From positions 62,001 to 126,000 of the forward strand of contig NZ_FPJO01000018.1 of NCBI RefSeq assembly GCF_900119365.1: a stretch of 64,000 nt of DNA, in the 5' to 3' direction. Source of the stretch: Streptomyces atratus. Its GTDB lineage: Bacteria; Actinomycetota; Actinomycetes; Streptomycetales; Streptomycetaceae. The position numbers were made by a program, and so were the translations under genes. Shown here piece after piece: positions 42,546 through 51,171 of this stretch. A model generated the notes under the pieces. That model saw only the letters and a program-made list of their open reading frames with translations, ran no database searches and was not told where the DNA came from. Positions within the stretch are counted from its first letter, which is position 1. Every line of letters starts with the position of its first letter.

Positions 42546-42598
42546 TTGACTGGAAGCTTGTGGCGAACCTAGCGTACGGTCCGGATGAAACGATTCAT
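42546..42598 (+). promoter_or_regulatory. Rhamnose operon promoter and LacI-type operator
   Basis: A -35-like TTGACT (42546-42551) is followed 18 bp later by TAGCGT, a plausible -10. Just downstream ATGAAACGATTCAT (42585-42598) is a near-perfect palindrome of the LacI type (TGAAACG-n-TTCA core with central CG). The operator begins ten bases past the -10, so binding of a LacI-type repressor could block transcription of the rhamnose genes. The regulator gene itself is not in the window. Confidence 0.6.
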
Positions 42599-42651
42599 AC
42601 GCGCATCCGAACGGTCTCCGGTCGCTGGATGACTCTGCTTACGAGGTGTTC

Positions 42652-43818
42652 ATGTCTGATGTGTCGGCCGTCAAGGCAGCTCTGAAGTCCCAGGTCATCG
42701 AGACGCCGTCGTGGGGGTACGGGAACTCCGGGACGCGGTTCAAGGTGTTCGCGCAGCCGGGTGTGCCGCGCGACCCGTTCGAAAAGCTGGAGGACGCGGC
42801 CCAGGTCCACGCGTTCACGGGCGTGGCGCCGAAGGTGTCGCTGCACATCCCGTGGGACGAGGTCGAGGACTACACCGCACTGACCCGGCACGCCGAGGAT
42901 CTCGGGCTGCGGATCGGGGCGATCAACTCCAACGTCTTCCAGGACGACGACTACAAGCTCGGTTCGGTCACCCATCCCGATCCGAAGGTGCGCCGCAAGG
43001 CCACCGACCACCTGCTGGAGTGCGTCGACATCATGGACGAGACCGGGTCCCCCGATCTCAAGCTCTGGTTCTCCGACGGCACGAACTACCCCGGGCAGGA
43101 CGACATCACGGCCCGCCAGGACCGGCTGGCCGAGGCACTGGCCGAGGTGTACGAACGGCTGGGTGGCGAGCAGCGGATGCTGCTGGAGTACAAACTCTTC
43201 GAGCCCGCGTTCTACACGACCGATGTACCCGACTGGGGCACGGCGTACGCTCACTGTCTCAGTCTCGGCCCGAAGGCCCAGGTGGTCGTGGATACCGGAC
43301 ACCACGCGCCGGGCACCAACATCGAGTTCATCGTGGCTTCGCTGCTGCGGGCGAACAAGCTCGGTGCGTTCGACTTCAACTCCCGGTTCTACGCGGACGA
43401 CGATCTGATGGCCGGGGCGGCCGACCCGTTCCAGCTGTTCCGGATCATGCACGAGGTGGCCAGGAACGGCGGCCTGAAGCCCGAGACGAACGTCAACTTC
43501 ATGCTCGACCAGTGCCACAACATCGAGGCGAAGATCCCCGCCGTGATCCGGTCGGTCGCCAACGTCCAGGAAGCGACCGCCAAGGCGCTGCTGATCGACA
43601 TGGCGGCGCTGAGCGCCGCTCAGCGGTCCGGCGATGTGCTGGCCGCGAACGGCGCCCTGATGGATGCGTACAACACCGATGTACGTCCGCTGCTGGCCGA
43701 GGTGCGCGAGGAACTCGGCCTGGCCAGGGACCCGTTCACCGCATACCTGGCCTCGGGCAACCAGGAGCGGATTGCCGCCGCCCGGGTCGGTGGCGAGCAG
43801 GCCGGTTGGGGCGCCTGA
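42652..43818 (+). CDS. rhaI: L-rhamnose isomerase
   Basis: 388 aa TIM-barrel sugar isomerase of the actinobacterial/rhizobial RhaI group. Recognisable segments: ETPSWGYGNSGTRFKVFAQP, KVSLHIPWDEVEDY, SDGTNYPGQDDITARQDRLA, MLLEYKLFEPAFY (metal-ligand Glu), VVVDTGHHAPGTNIEFIVAS (Asp/His) and AFDFNSRFYADDDLM. It converts L-rhamnose to L-rhamnulose. ATG 42652 (MSDVSAVKAAL) is preferred over GTG 42646 because GAGG lies six bases upstream. First gene of the rhamnose operon, 54 bp after the operator. Confidence 0.92.
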   Translation: MSDVSAVKAALKSQVIETPSWGYGNSGTRFKVFAQPGVPRDPFEKLEDAAQVHAFTGVAPKVSLHIPWDEVEDYTALTRHAEDLGLRIGAINSNVFQDDDYKLGSVTHPDPKVRRKATDHLLECVDIMDETGSPDLKLWFSDGTNYPGQDDITARQDRLAEALAEVYERLGGEQRMLLEYKLFEPAFYTTDVPDWGTAYAHCLSLGPKAQVVVDTGHHAPGTNIEFIVASLLRANKLGAFDFNSRFYADDDLMAGAADPFQLFRIMHEVARNGGLKPETNVNFMLDQCHNIEAKIPAVIRSVANVQEATAKALLIDMAALSAAQRSGDVLAANGALMDAYNTDVRPLLAEVREELGLARDPFTAYLASGNQERIAAARVGGEQAGWGA

Positions 43819-43883
43819 GCCCCGCCTTCGCCCCCGTACGAACACCGACCGGTTCAGACGGCCCCCGACCACGAAGGAATCCC

Positions 43884-45929
43884 ATGACCTCCGCGACGCA
43901 CCCCGAAGTCGCTGCACTCCTGGAACGCGCCCACCGGATCGGCTCCGACGCCCGGAACACCAACTACGCCGGTGGCAACACATCGGTCAAGGCCACCGGC
44001 ACCGACCCGGTCACCGGCGGCGCCACCGAACTGCTGTGGGTCAAGGGTTCCGGCGGTGATCTCGGCACGCTGACCGAGGCCGGGCTCGCCGTACTGCGGC
44101 TGGACCGGGTGCGTGCTCTCAAGGACGTGTACCCAGGGGTGGAGCGCGAGGACGAGATGGTGCCGGCGTTCGACTACTGCCTGCACGGCAAGGGCGGTGC
44201 TGCACCGTCCATCGACACGGCGATGCACGCCCTGGTCGAGGCCGCTCACGTCGACCATCTGCATCCGGACTCGGGGATCGCGCTGGCGTGCGCCGCCGAC
44301 GGCGAGAAGCTGACCGCGGAGTGCTTCGGCGACAAGGTGGCCTGGGTGGGCTGGCGCAGGCCGGGATTCCAGCTCGGCCTGGACATCGCCGCCGTCAAGG
44401 AGGCCAACCCGCAGGCCGTCGGGGTGATCCTCGGCGGCCATGGCATCACGGCCTGGGGCGAGACGTCCGAGGAGTGCGAGCACAACGCCCTCTGGATGAT
44501 CCGCACCGCCGAGACCTTCCTCCAGGAACGGGGCAGGGCCGAACCCTTCGGCCCCGCGTGGGCGGGCCGCGAGCCGCTTCCCGAGGAGCGGCGCCGGGAG
44601 CGTGCGGCCGCGCTCGCCCCGCTGATCCGCGGTCTGGCCTCCACCGACCGTCCTCAGGTGGGCCACTTCACCGACACGGAGCCGGTGCTGGACTTCCTCG
44701 CCCGCACCGAACACCCCCGACTCGCCGCACTGGGCACCTCGTGCCCGGACCACTTCCTTCGTACGAAGGTCAGCCCGCTGGTGCTCGACCTGCCCGCGGG
44801 CGCCCCGTTGGACGAAGCCGCGGCGCGGCTGAAGGAACTGCACGGGGAGTACCGGGAGGCGTATCGCGCGTACTACGAGCGTCATGCCTCCCCCGACTCC
44901 CCCGTGATGCGCGGCGCGGACCCGGCAATCGTGCTGGTGCCCGGGGTCGGCATGTTCTCCTTCGGCAAGGACAAGCAGACGGCCCGGGTCGCCGGGGAGT
45001 TCTACCTCAACGCCATCAACGTGATGCGCGGCGCCGAGGCCGTCTCCTCGTACGCACCGATCGAGGAGTCCGAGAAGTTCCGGATCGAGTACTGGGAGCT
45101 GGAGGAGGCCAAGCTGCGCCGGATGCCGAAGGCGAAACCACTGGCCACCCGGGTGGCGCTGGTCACGGGCGCGGGGTCCGGCATCGGCAAGGCCATCGCG
45201 CACCGGCTGGTCGCGGAGGGGGCGTGTGTCGTCGTCGCGGACATCGACGCGGAGAACGCCGCCTCGGTGGCGCAGGAGCTCGGCGGCTCCGACAAGGCGG
45301 TGGCCGTGACGGCCGATGTGACCAGTGAGGAGCAGATCGTCGAGGCGTTCCGGGCCGGTGCGCTGGCGTTCGGCGGCGTGGATCTCGTCGTGAACAATGC
45401 CGGGATCTCCATCTCGAAGCCGCTGCTGGAGACGACGGCCCGGGACTGGGATCTTCAGCACGACATCATGGCGCGCGGCTCGTTCCTGGTCTCGCGCGAG
45501 GCCGCCCGGATGATGCGGACGCAGAACCTCGGTGGCGACATCGTCTACATCACCTCGAAGAACGCCGTGTTCGCGGGTCCGAACAACATCGCCTACTCGG
45601 CCACCAAGGCCGACCAGTCCCACCAGGTGCGGCTGCTGGCCGCGGAGCTGGGCGAGCACGGCATCCGGGTCAACGGAATCAACCCCGATGGTGTGGTGCG
45701 CGGTTCGGGGATCTTCGCGGGCGGCTGGGGGGCCCAGCGCGCGGCGACGTACGGCATCGAAGAGGAGAAGCTCGGCGAGTTCTACGCCCAGCGGACCCTG
45801 CTCAAGCGCGAGGTGCTCCCGGAGCATGTGGCCAATGCCGTGTTCGCGCTGACCGGCGGGGACCTCACGCACACGACCGGACTGCATGTTCCCGTCGACG
45901 CCGGTGTGGCCGCGGCCTTCCTTCGATGA
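43884..45929 (+). CDS. Bifunctional L-rhamnulose-1-phosphate aldolase / L-lactaldehyde dehydrogenase (RhaDM-type)
   Basis: 681 aa fusion. Residues 1-390 are a class II aldolase (zinc site HVDHLHPDSGIALACAADGE with His ligands; GVILGGHGITAWGE). Residues 430-681 are a short-chain dehydrogenase (VALVTGAGSGIGKAIAHRLV nucleotide-binding motif; catalytic Tyr and Lys in NIAYSATKADQS). It splits rhamnulose-1-phosphate and oxidises the lactaldehyde formed. ATG 43884; no ribosome binding site stronger than GAAGGAA. Second gene of the operon, 65 bp after rhaI. Confidence 0.92.
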   Translation: MTSATHPEVAALLERAHRIGSDARNTNYAGGNTSVKATGTDPVTGGATELLWVKGSGGDLGTLTEAGLAVLRLDRVRALKDVYPGVEREDEMVPAFDYCLHGKGGAAPSIDTAMHALVEAAHVDHLHPDSGIALACAADGEKLTAECFGDKVAWVGWRRPGFQLGLDIAAVKEANPQAVGVILGGHGITAWGETSEECEHNALWMIRTAETFLQERGRAEPFGPAWAGREPLPEERRRERAAALAPLIRGLASTDRPQVGHFTDTEPVLDFLARTEHPRLAALGTSCPDHFLRTKVSPLVLDLPAGAPLDEAAARLKELHGEYREAYRAYYERHASPDSPVMRGADPAIVLVPGVGMFSFGKDKQTARVAGEFYLNAINVMRGAEAVSSYAPIEESEKFRIEYWELEEAKLRRMPKAKPLATRVALVTGAGSGIGKAIAHRLVAEGACVVVADIDAENAASVAQELGGSDKAVAVTADVTSEEQIVEAFRAGALAFGGVDLVVNNAGISISKPLLETTARDWDLQHDIMARGSFLVSREAARMMRTQNLGGDIVYITSKNAVFAGPNNIAYSATKADQSHQVRLLAAELGEHGIRVNGINPDGVVRGSGIFAGGWGAQRAATYGIEEEKLGEFYAQRTLLKREVLPEHVANAVFALTGGDLTHTTGLHVPVDAGVAAAFLR

Positions 45930-45938
45930 CCGGATGAG

Positions 45939-47423
45939 ATGTCGATGTCTGTGACCTCACGCAGTGACGCGGCCTTTGCCGCCGTGGACCTCGGTGCCAC
46001 CAGTGGCCGGGTGATCACCGGCCTGGCCGGGCCCGGAAGGCTCGAACTGACCGAGGCGCACCGATTCGCCAATACGCCGGTCCGGTTGCCGGACGGACTG
46101 CGGTGGGACGTGCTCGCGCTGTACCAGGGGATGCTGGAGGGTCTGCGGACCGCTGCACGCGGCGGTCCGATCGCGTCGATCGGAATCGACACATGGGCGG
46201 TCGACTACGGCCTTCTCGATGCGGACGGGGCGCTGATCGGGCTGCCGTTCCACTACCGGGACGGACGGAACGGCAGGGGGGCCGAGCAGGTGCTGGCTGT
46301 GTGCGGGGCGCAGGAGCTGTATGCCGTGAGCGGCTTGCAGCACCTGCCGTTCAACACCGTGTTCCAGCTTGCCGCGCACCGTGCCAGTGCCCAGTGGGGT
46401 GCGGCCCGGACTTTGCTGCTGATCCCCGATCTGCTGACGCACTGGCTGACCGGCGTGGTGGGCGTGGAGATCACCAATGCGTCGACGACCGGTCTGTTCG
46501 ACGCGTCGGCCGGCGGCTGGTCCGATGCGCTGATCGGCCGGCTGGGTCTGGAGCGTTCCCTGTTCCCGCCGTTGCGTGAGCCGGGTGACCCGGCAGGGAC
46601 GCTGCTGCCGCACGTTGCCGAGTACATGGGTCTGCCGGCCGCCACACCGGTGACGGCCGTCGCCTCGCACGACACGGCGTCGGCGGTCGCGGCGGTGCCC
46701 GCGACCGGGCCCGGGTTCGCCTACGTGTCCTGCGGTACGTGGTCGTTGGCAGGGCTTGAGCTGCCGGCTCCGGTGCTGACGGAGGAGTCGCGCGCGGCGA
46801 ATTTCACCAATGAGCGCGGGGTGGACGGCACTGTGCGCTATCTCCGCAACATCATGGGGATGTGGCTGCTGGAGGAGTGCCGGCGGACCTGGGGCCGGCG
46901 GGGCGAGGACCCGGGCCTGGCCGCACTGCTCGCGGAGGCGGCCCGTGCCCGGCCGTTCGCGGCGGTGATCGATCCCGACGACGGGGTGTTCCTTTCACCG
47001 GGTGACATGCCGTCGCGTATCGACGCCTGTCTGGTGGAGACCGGGCAGGTGGCGCCCGACAGTCCCGGCGGTTATGTGCGATGTGTGCTGGAGAGCCTGG
47101 CGCTGGCCCATCGCAGGACACTGCGGGAGGCGGCCGGTCTCGCGGGGCGGGAGTTGAACCGGATCCATCTTGTCGGCGGCGGTTCACGCAACGAGCTCTT
47201 GTGCCAGTGGACCGCGGATGCCACGGGGCTTCCCCTCACGGCCGGCCCGGCCGAGGCGACCGCGCTCGGCAACATCCTGGTGCAGGCGCGTGCCCGAGGT
47301 CTGGTGGGCGACCTCATGGACATGCGACAACTGGTGGCACGGACACAGGAATTGCGCCACTACACCCCGCAGGGGGACCAGCAGGCCTGGGACCGGGCCG
47401 CCGCGCGGCTGGAACAGGCCTGA
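45939..47423 (+). CDS. rhaB: L-rhamnulokinase
   Basis: 494 aa FGGY carbohydrate kinase. The N-terminal domain contains AAVDLGATSGRVITGLAGPG (phosphate 1 motif), then IGIDTWAVDYGLLDADGALI and VASHDTASAVAAVPATGPGF; the C-terminal motif LVGGGSRNELLCQWTADATG is the adenosine-binding signature. It phosphorylates L-rhamnulose. Start ATG 45939, nine bases after the preceding stop. Third gene of the operon. Confidence 0.92.
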   Translation: MSMSVTSRSDAAFAAVDLGATSGRVITGLAGPGRLELTEAHRFANTPVRLPDGLRWDVLALYQGMLEGLRTAARGGPIASIGIDTWAVDYGLLDADGALIGLPFHYRDGRNGRGAEQVLAVCGAQELYAVSGLQHLPFNTVFQLAAHRASAQWGAARTLLLIPDLLTHWLTGVVGVEITNASTTGLFDASAGGWSDALIGRLGLERSLFPPLREPGDPAGTLLPHVAEYMGLPAATPVTAVASHDTASAVAAVPATGPGFAYVSCGTWSLAGLELPAPVLTEESRAANFTNERGVDGTVRYLRNIMGMWLLEECRRTWGRRGEDPGLAALLAEAARARPFAAVIDPDDGVFLSPGDMPSRIDACLVETGQVAPDSPGGYVRCVLESLALAHRRTLREAAGLAGRELNRIHLVGGGSRNELLCQWTADATGLPLTAGPAEATALGNILVQARARGLVGDLMDMRQLVARTQELRHYTPQGDQQAWDRAAARLEQA

Positions 47424-47463
47424 GTCCATTCGGCCCTCGACGGAACCGGAGGAAGGATTCCCA

Positions 47464-47499
47464 ATGACGTTGTCAACCCCGGTCGGTGACGTCTTGTGA
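47464..47499 (+). pseudogene. 5' stub of an interrupted gene (11 codons)
   Basis: ATG 47464 with GGAGG 11 bases upstream encodes MTLSTPVGDVL and stops at 47497-47499, right at the edge of the IS110-family remnant (its last codon is at 47505). The stub has a good ribosome binding site and resembles the start of the isomerase gene on the other side of the element (MTDVSPAALDGVL), suggesting that the element or a duplication separated the two. Confidence 0.4.
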
Positions 47500-47504
47500 C
47501 TGGG

Positions 47505-48300
47505 TCATGCCGCTGCGGCGGCGGGGCTGGGGGTGACGTCCTCGAAGGTCCGGTGGTCGCGTATCAGGGCCCAGAGCACATTCAGGCGGCGTCTGGCCGG
47601 CGCGAGGACGGCCTGCTTGTGGGACTATCCCTCGGCGCGTTTGCGCTGGTAGAAGGTCTTGGACTGGGGGCAGTGCACCGCGGCGACCTGGGCGGAGAGG
47701 CAGAACATCCGCAGGAGTCGGCGGCTGTAGCGTCTGGGCCTGCGCCGGTTGCCGCTGCCCTTGCCCGAGTCGCGGGGGACGGAAGCGAGTCCGGCGACGC
47801 CGGCGAGCCGGTCGGGGCTGCCGAAGGCGGTCATGTCGCCGCTGGTCGCGGCGATGAACTCGGCGCCGAGCATGTCACCGATGCCGGGCATGCTGGTGAT
47901 CACTTCCGCGTCGGGGTGCTCGCGAAACCGGCCCTCGATGAGGGCGTTGAGCTCGGCGATCTCCTCATCGAGGGCCATCACCTCCCTGGCCAGGGGGTGG
48001 ACCGTCTTGGCAGCGGTCTTCTCCCCGGTGACGACGGTGAACTGGGCCTCGGCAGCGGTCACCGCGGTGTCGGCGGCGCTCTTGGCGGCGCTGAGAGTGC
48101 GGACGCCGTGGTTCTTGAGCCAGGTGGACAGCCGGGCCCGGCCGATCCTGCGCAGGGCGGCCGGGGTCTGATAGCCGGTGAGCAGGATGAGCGCGGTCTT
48201 GGACGTACTGAAGTCGAAGGCTCGTTCCCGGGCGGGGAAGTACTCCAGGATCTGGGCCCTCAGCCGGTTGATGGCCCTGGTACCCGGCGCGTCGATCAGC
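47505..48300 (-). mobile_element. Decayed IS110-family transposase
   Basis: About 265 codons of an IS110-type transposase: LRAQILEYFPARERAFDFST, SKTALILLTGYQTPAALRRI and the C-terminal Tnp_IS110/IS116 domain ITSMPGIGDMLGAEFIAATS, then RRLLRMFCLSAQVAAVHCPQ (Ser region). The N-terminal DEDD domain is missing. In the C-terminal part KRAEG is followed by an in-frame TAG (47625-47627) where the family has Lys, and the frame then continues as SHKQAVLAPARRRLNVLWAL to TGA 47505. 5' truncation plus nonsense mutation make it inactive. It lies between rhaB and the isomerase gene. No terminal inverted repeats or target duplication could be defined. Confidence 0.82.
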
Positions 48301-48324
48301 CCACGAAGAAAGGTATGGAAACTC

Positions 48325-49788
48325 ATGACTGATGTCTCGCCCGCCGCGCTCGACGGTGTGCTCACCCGTACCGCGCGCCGTCGTACCCGTGTCGGTCTGG
48401 TGTCCGGCGGACTCGGAGCGTACTGGCCGCAGTTCCCCGGCTTGCTCGACCAACTGCGGGAGTCGGCCCGCTTCGTGACCGGGCGGTTCGTGGAGATGGG
48501 CTGCGAGGTCGTCGACGCCGGTTTCATCTCCGATCCGCAGGAGGCCGCGAAGGCCGCGGAACGACTGCGGACGGCCGACTGCGACATCGTCGTGACGTTT
48601 CTGACGACGTATCTCACTGCCTCGATGGTGCTGCCGATCGCCCAGCGCGCGCACGCTCCGGTGCTGGCCATCGACCTCCAGCCGACCGAGGCGATGGACC
48701 ATCCGGACACCGACACGGGCAAGTGGCTGGCGTACTGCGGTCAGTGCCCGCTGCCCGAGATCGCCAATGTGTTCCGGCGCAGCGGCATTCCCTTCCGCTC
48801 CGTGTCGGGCCATCTGAGTGACGAGAACGCCTGGCAGCGGATCCGCCGCTGGATCCGTGCCGCTCAAGTGCGCGGCGCGATGCGCCACGGCCGGCACGGT
48901 CTGATGGGCCATCTCTATCCCGGCATGCTCGATGTCTCCACCGACATGACGCTGGTCTCCACCCAGTTCGGCGGGCATGTCGAAATCCTCGAATTCGACG
49001 ACCTGCGGGTCCGGGTCGCCGCCGTGACGGACGAGGCGGCCGCCGAACGCGTCGCGCTCGCGCGTACGGTCTTCACTCTCGACGACTCCGTCGACGAGGA
49101 CGATCTCGCCTGGGCGGCGCGGGTTTCGGTCGGACTGGACCGGCTCGTCGAGGACTTCGGGCTCGACAGTCTCGCCTACTACCACCGCGGCCTGGAGGGC
49201 GAGATCCACGAGCGGCTCGGCGCCGGCATGATCCTCGGTGCGTCGCTGCTGACCGCGCGCGGCATTCCGATGGCCGGTGAGTACGAACTGCGCACCAGCC
49301 TCGCCATGCTGATCGCCGACACCATCGGCGCCGGTGGTTCCTTCACCGAACTCCAGGCCCTCAATTTCCGCGACCGGGTCGTCGAGATGGGCCACGACGG
49401 CCCGGCACACCTGGCCATCAGCGCCAAGGATCCGCTGCTGCGCGGGCTGGGCGTCTACCACGGCAAGCGCGGCTGGGGCGTCAGCGTGGAGTTCGACGTC
49501 AGACACGGCCCGGTCACCACGTTCGGCATCGGGCAGGAGGCCGACGGCACCTTCACCTTCATCGCCTCCGAGGGCGAGGTCGTGCCGGGGCCGCTGCTGG
49601 AGATCGGCAACACCACCTCCCGGGTCGACTTCGGCTTCGACCCCGGCGAGTGGACCGATGCCTGGTCCGCGACCGGCATCGGTCACCACTGGACGCTGTG
49701 CACCGGCCATCGCGGCAAGGACCTCAAGGCTGCGGCCGACCTGCTCGGCGTCCCGTTCCGCACGGTCGACGGGCCGAACGACCTCTGA
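48325..49788 (+). CDS. L-fucose/L-arabinose isomerase-family protein
   Basis: 487 aa. It has VGLVSGGLGAYWPQFPGLLD at the start, then CDIVVTFLTTYLTASMVLPI, LMGHLYPGMLDVSTDMTLVS and VVPGPLLEIGNTTSRVDFGF, the pattern of L-arabinose/L-fucose isomerase-like proteins of unknown exact substrate. Such genes follow rhamnose genes in some actinomycetes, so it likely acts on a related 6-deoxy- or pentose sugar. ATG 48325 (MTDVSPAAL) lies behind the IS110 remnant, and GAAAGG about nine bases upstream may serve as ribosome binding site. Whether it is still transcribed from the rha promoter is unclear. Confidence 0.82.
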   Translation: MTDVSPAALDGVLTRTARRRTRVGLVSGGLGAYWPQFPGLLDQLRESARFVTGRFVEMGCEVVDAGFISDPQEAAKAAERLRTADCDIVVTFLTTYLTASMVLPIAQRAHAPVLAIDLQPTEAMDHPDTDTGKWLAYCGQCPLPEIANVFRRSGIPFRSVSGHLSDENAWQRIRRWIRAAQVRGAMRHGRHGLMGHLYPGMLDVSTDMTLVSTQFGGHVEILEFDDLRVRVAAVTDEAAAERVALARTVFTLDDSVDEDDLAWAARVSVGLDRLVEDFGLDSLAYYHRGLEGEIHERLGAGMILGASLLTARGIPMAGEYELRTSLAMLIADTIGAGGSFTELQALNFRDRVVEMGHDGPAHLAISAKDPLLRGLGVYHGKRGWGVSVEFDVRHGPVTTFGIGQEADGTFTFIASEGEVVPGPLLEIGNTTSRVDFGFDPGEWTDAWSATGIGHHWTLCTGHRGKDLKAAADLLGVPFRTVDGPNDL

Positions 49789-49847
49789 GTCCCGTACGGG
49801 CTCGCCTCACTCCGCAGCTCGGTCTGTCCGATGTGTGTCCGTCCGTC

Positions 49848-50921
49848 TCAGGCCGCCGTCCCGGGAACGGCGGCCAGGCCGAGTTCGCGGTCGCCCAGCG
49901 GAGCGAAGAAGCGTGCCACGTCGGCCTCGGTGACTTCGGCGAGGGTCGCCGGGCTCCACTGCGGGTTGCGGTCCTTGTCGATGATCTGGGCGCGCACGCC
50001 TTCCACCAGATCGGGCCCAGTGAAGGCGGTGCACGAGGTCCGGTACTCCTGGTCGAGCACCGCCTCCAGAGTGCCGAGCCCACGCGCCCTGCGCAGCGCG
50101 GACAGGGTCACCTTGAGCGCGGTGGGCGACTTGGTGAGGATGGTCTCGGCGGCCTGCTTGGCGGCGGGGACGCCGATGCTGTCGAGCCGGTCGACGATCT
50201 CCTCGACCGAGTCCGCCCGGTAGCAGGAGTCGATCCACTCACGGTGCGCGGCCAGTTCACCGTCCGGCGCGGGTGCGGCGTGCCGCCGGACCGTCTCCTC
50301 GATGCCGACAGCCGTGTCGCATCCGGCGAGGGCAGCGGTGAGTTCGGCGAGGCGCTGCGACGGTACGAAGTGGTCGGCGAGCCCGCACAGCAGCGCGTCA
50401 CCCGCGCCGACGGCGTCCGCGGTGAGCGCCAGATGGGTCCCGAGCTCACCGGGCGCCGCAGCGAGCAGATACGTGCCACCGATGTCGGGGACGAATCCGA
50501 TTCCGGTCTCGGGCATGGCGATGCGCGAGCGTTCGGTGACGACACGGATGTCGCCGTGGGCCGAGACGCCGACGCCGCCGCCCATCACGATGCCGTCCAT
50601 GATCGCGACGTAGGGCTTGGGGAATCGGGCGATGCCGGCGTTGAGCCGGTACTCGTCGCGCCAGAAGTCCATCGACGTGGAGCCGCCGGCCCGGGCGTCC
50701 TCGTAGATCGACCGGATGTCGCCGCCCGCGCAGAGACCCCGCTCGCCCGCCCCGGTGATCAGGACCGCGGTGACGGAGTCGTCGAGCTCGGCGTCGGCGA
50801 GTGCTTCGGCGACGCGGGCCACCATGGCGTGATTCAGCGCGTTCAGGGCGCGTGGACGGTTGAGGATGATGTGCCGGACACGTCCCTCGGTGTGCAGCAG
50901 AACGGGATCTTCGTGGTTCAT
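49848..50921 (-). CDS. Enoyl-CoA hydratase/isomerase family, 3-hydroxyisobutyryl-CoA hydrolase-like
   Basis: 357 aa crotonase-fold protein. Segments HIILNRPRALNALNHAMVAR, GLCAGGDIRSIYEDARAG (oxyanion-hole region) and GIVMGGGVGVSAHGDIRVVT, and the catalytic-Glu region IAMPETGIGFVPDIGGTYLL, with a long C-terminal domain characteristic of 3-hydroxyisobutyryl-CoA hydrolases of valine catabolism. ATG 50921 (MNHEDPV) is preferred; longer upstream frames lack similarity. Convergent with the sugar isomerase gene, 59 bp apart. Confidence 0.85.
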   Translation of the reverse strand: MNHEDPVLLHTEGRVRHIILNRPRALNALNHAMVARVAEALADAELDDSVTAVLITGAGERGLCAGGDIRSIYEDARAGGSTSMDFWRDEYRLNAGIARFPKPYVAIMDGIVMGGGVGVSAHGDIRVVTERSRIAMPETGIGFVPDIGGTYLLAAAPGELGTHLALTADAVGAGDALLCGLADHFVPSQRLAELTAALAGCDTAVGIEETVRRHAAPAPDGELAAHREWIDSCYRADSVEEIVDRLDSIGVPAAKQAAETILTKSPTALKVTLSALRRARGLGTLEAVLDQEYRTSCTAFTGPDLVEGVRAQIIDKDRNPQWSPATLAEVTEADVARFFAPLGDRELGLAAVPGTAA

Positions 50922-51171
50922 GAATGCGCTCCGGTCAGCCCCTGTGCCGTATCGACCGCCGATCGCGGACGATCTTCCGCTGCCATTCTCCGGGGCGGGG
51001 TCCATGCCGGGACGGCAGGGGCCCCGGGTCCTGCCGGTCCGGCTTTCCGGCTTTCCGGCCGGAATTTTCCGGGTGCCCGCTGTGCAGGCTGCCGGAACCG
51101 GTCCGACAATTGAGTGACCCAGTTCGGGCCGCGCCGTCCGGCAGCCCCGCCCGGCGACCTCCGGAGCAGGA

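Noticed and set aside
51030..51120. Repeated CCGGCTTT units upstream of the SpoIIE phosphatase gene
   Set aside because: Only two adjacent copies; compatible with chance in GC-rich intergenic sequence.
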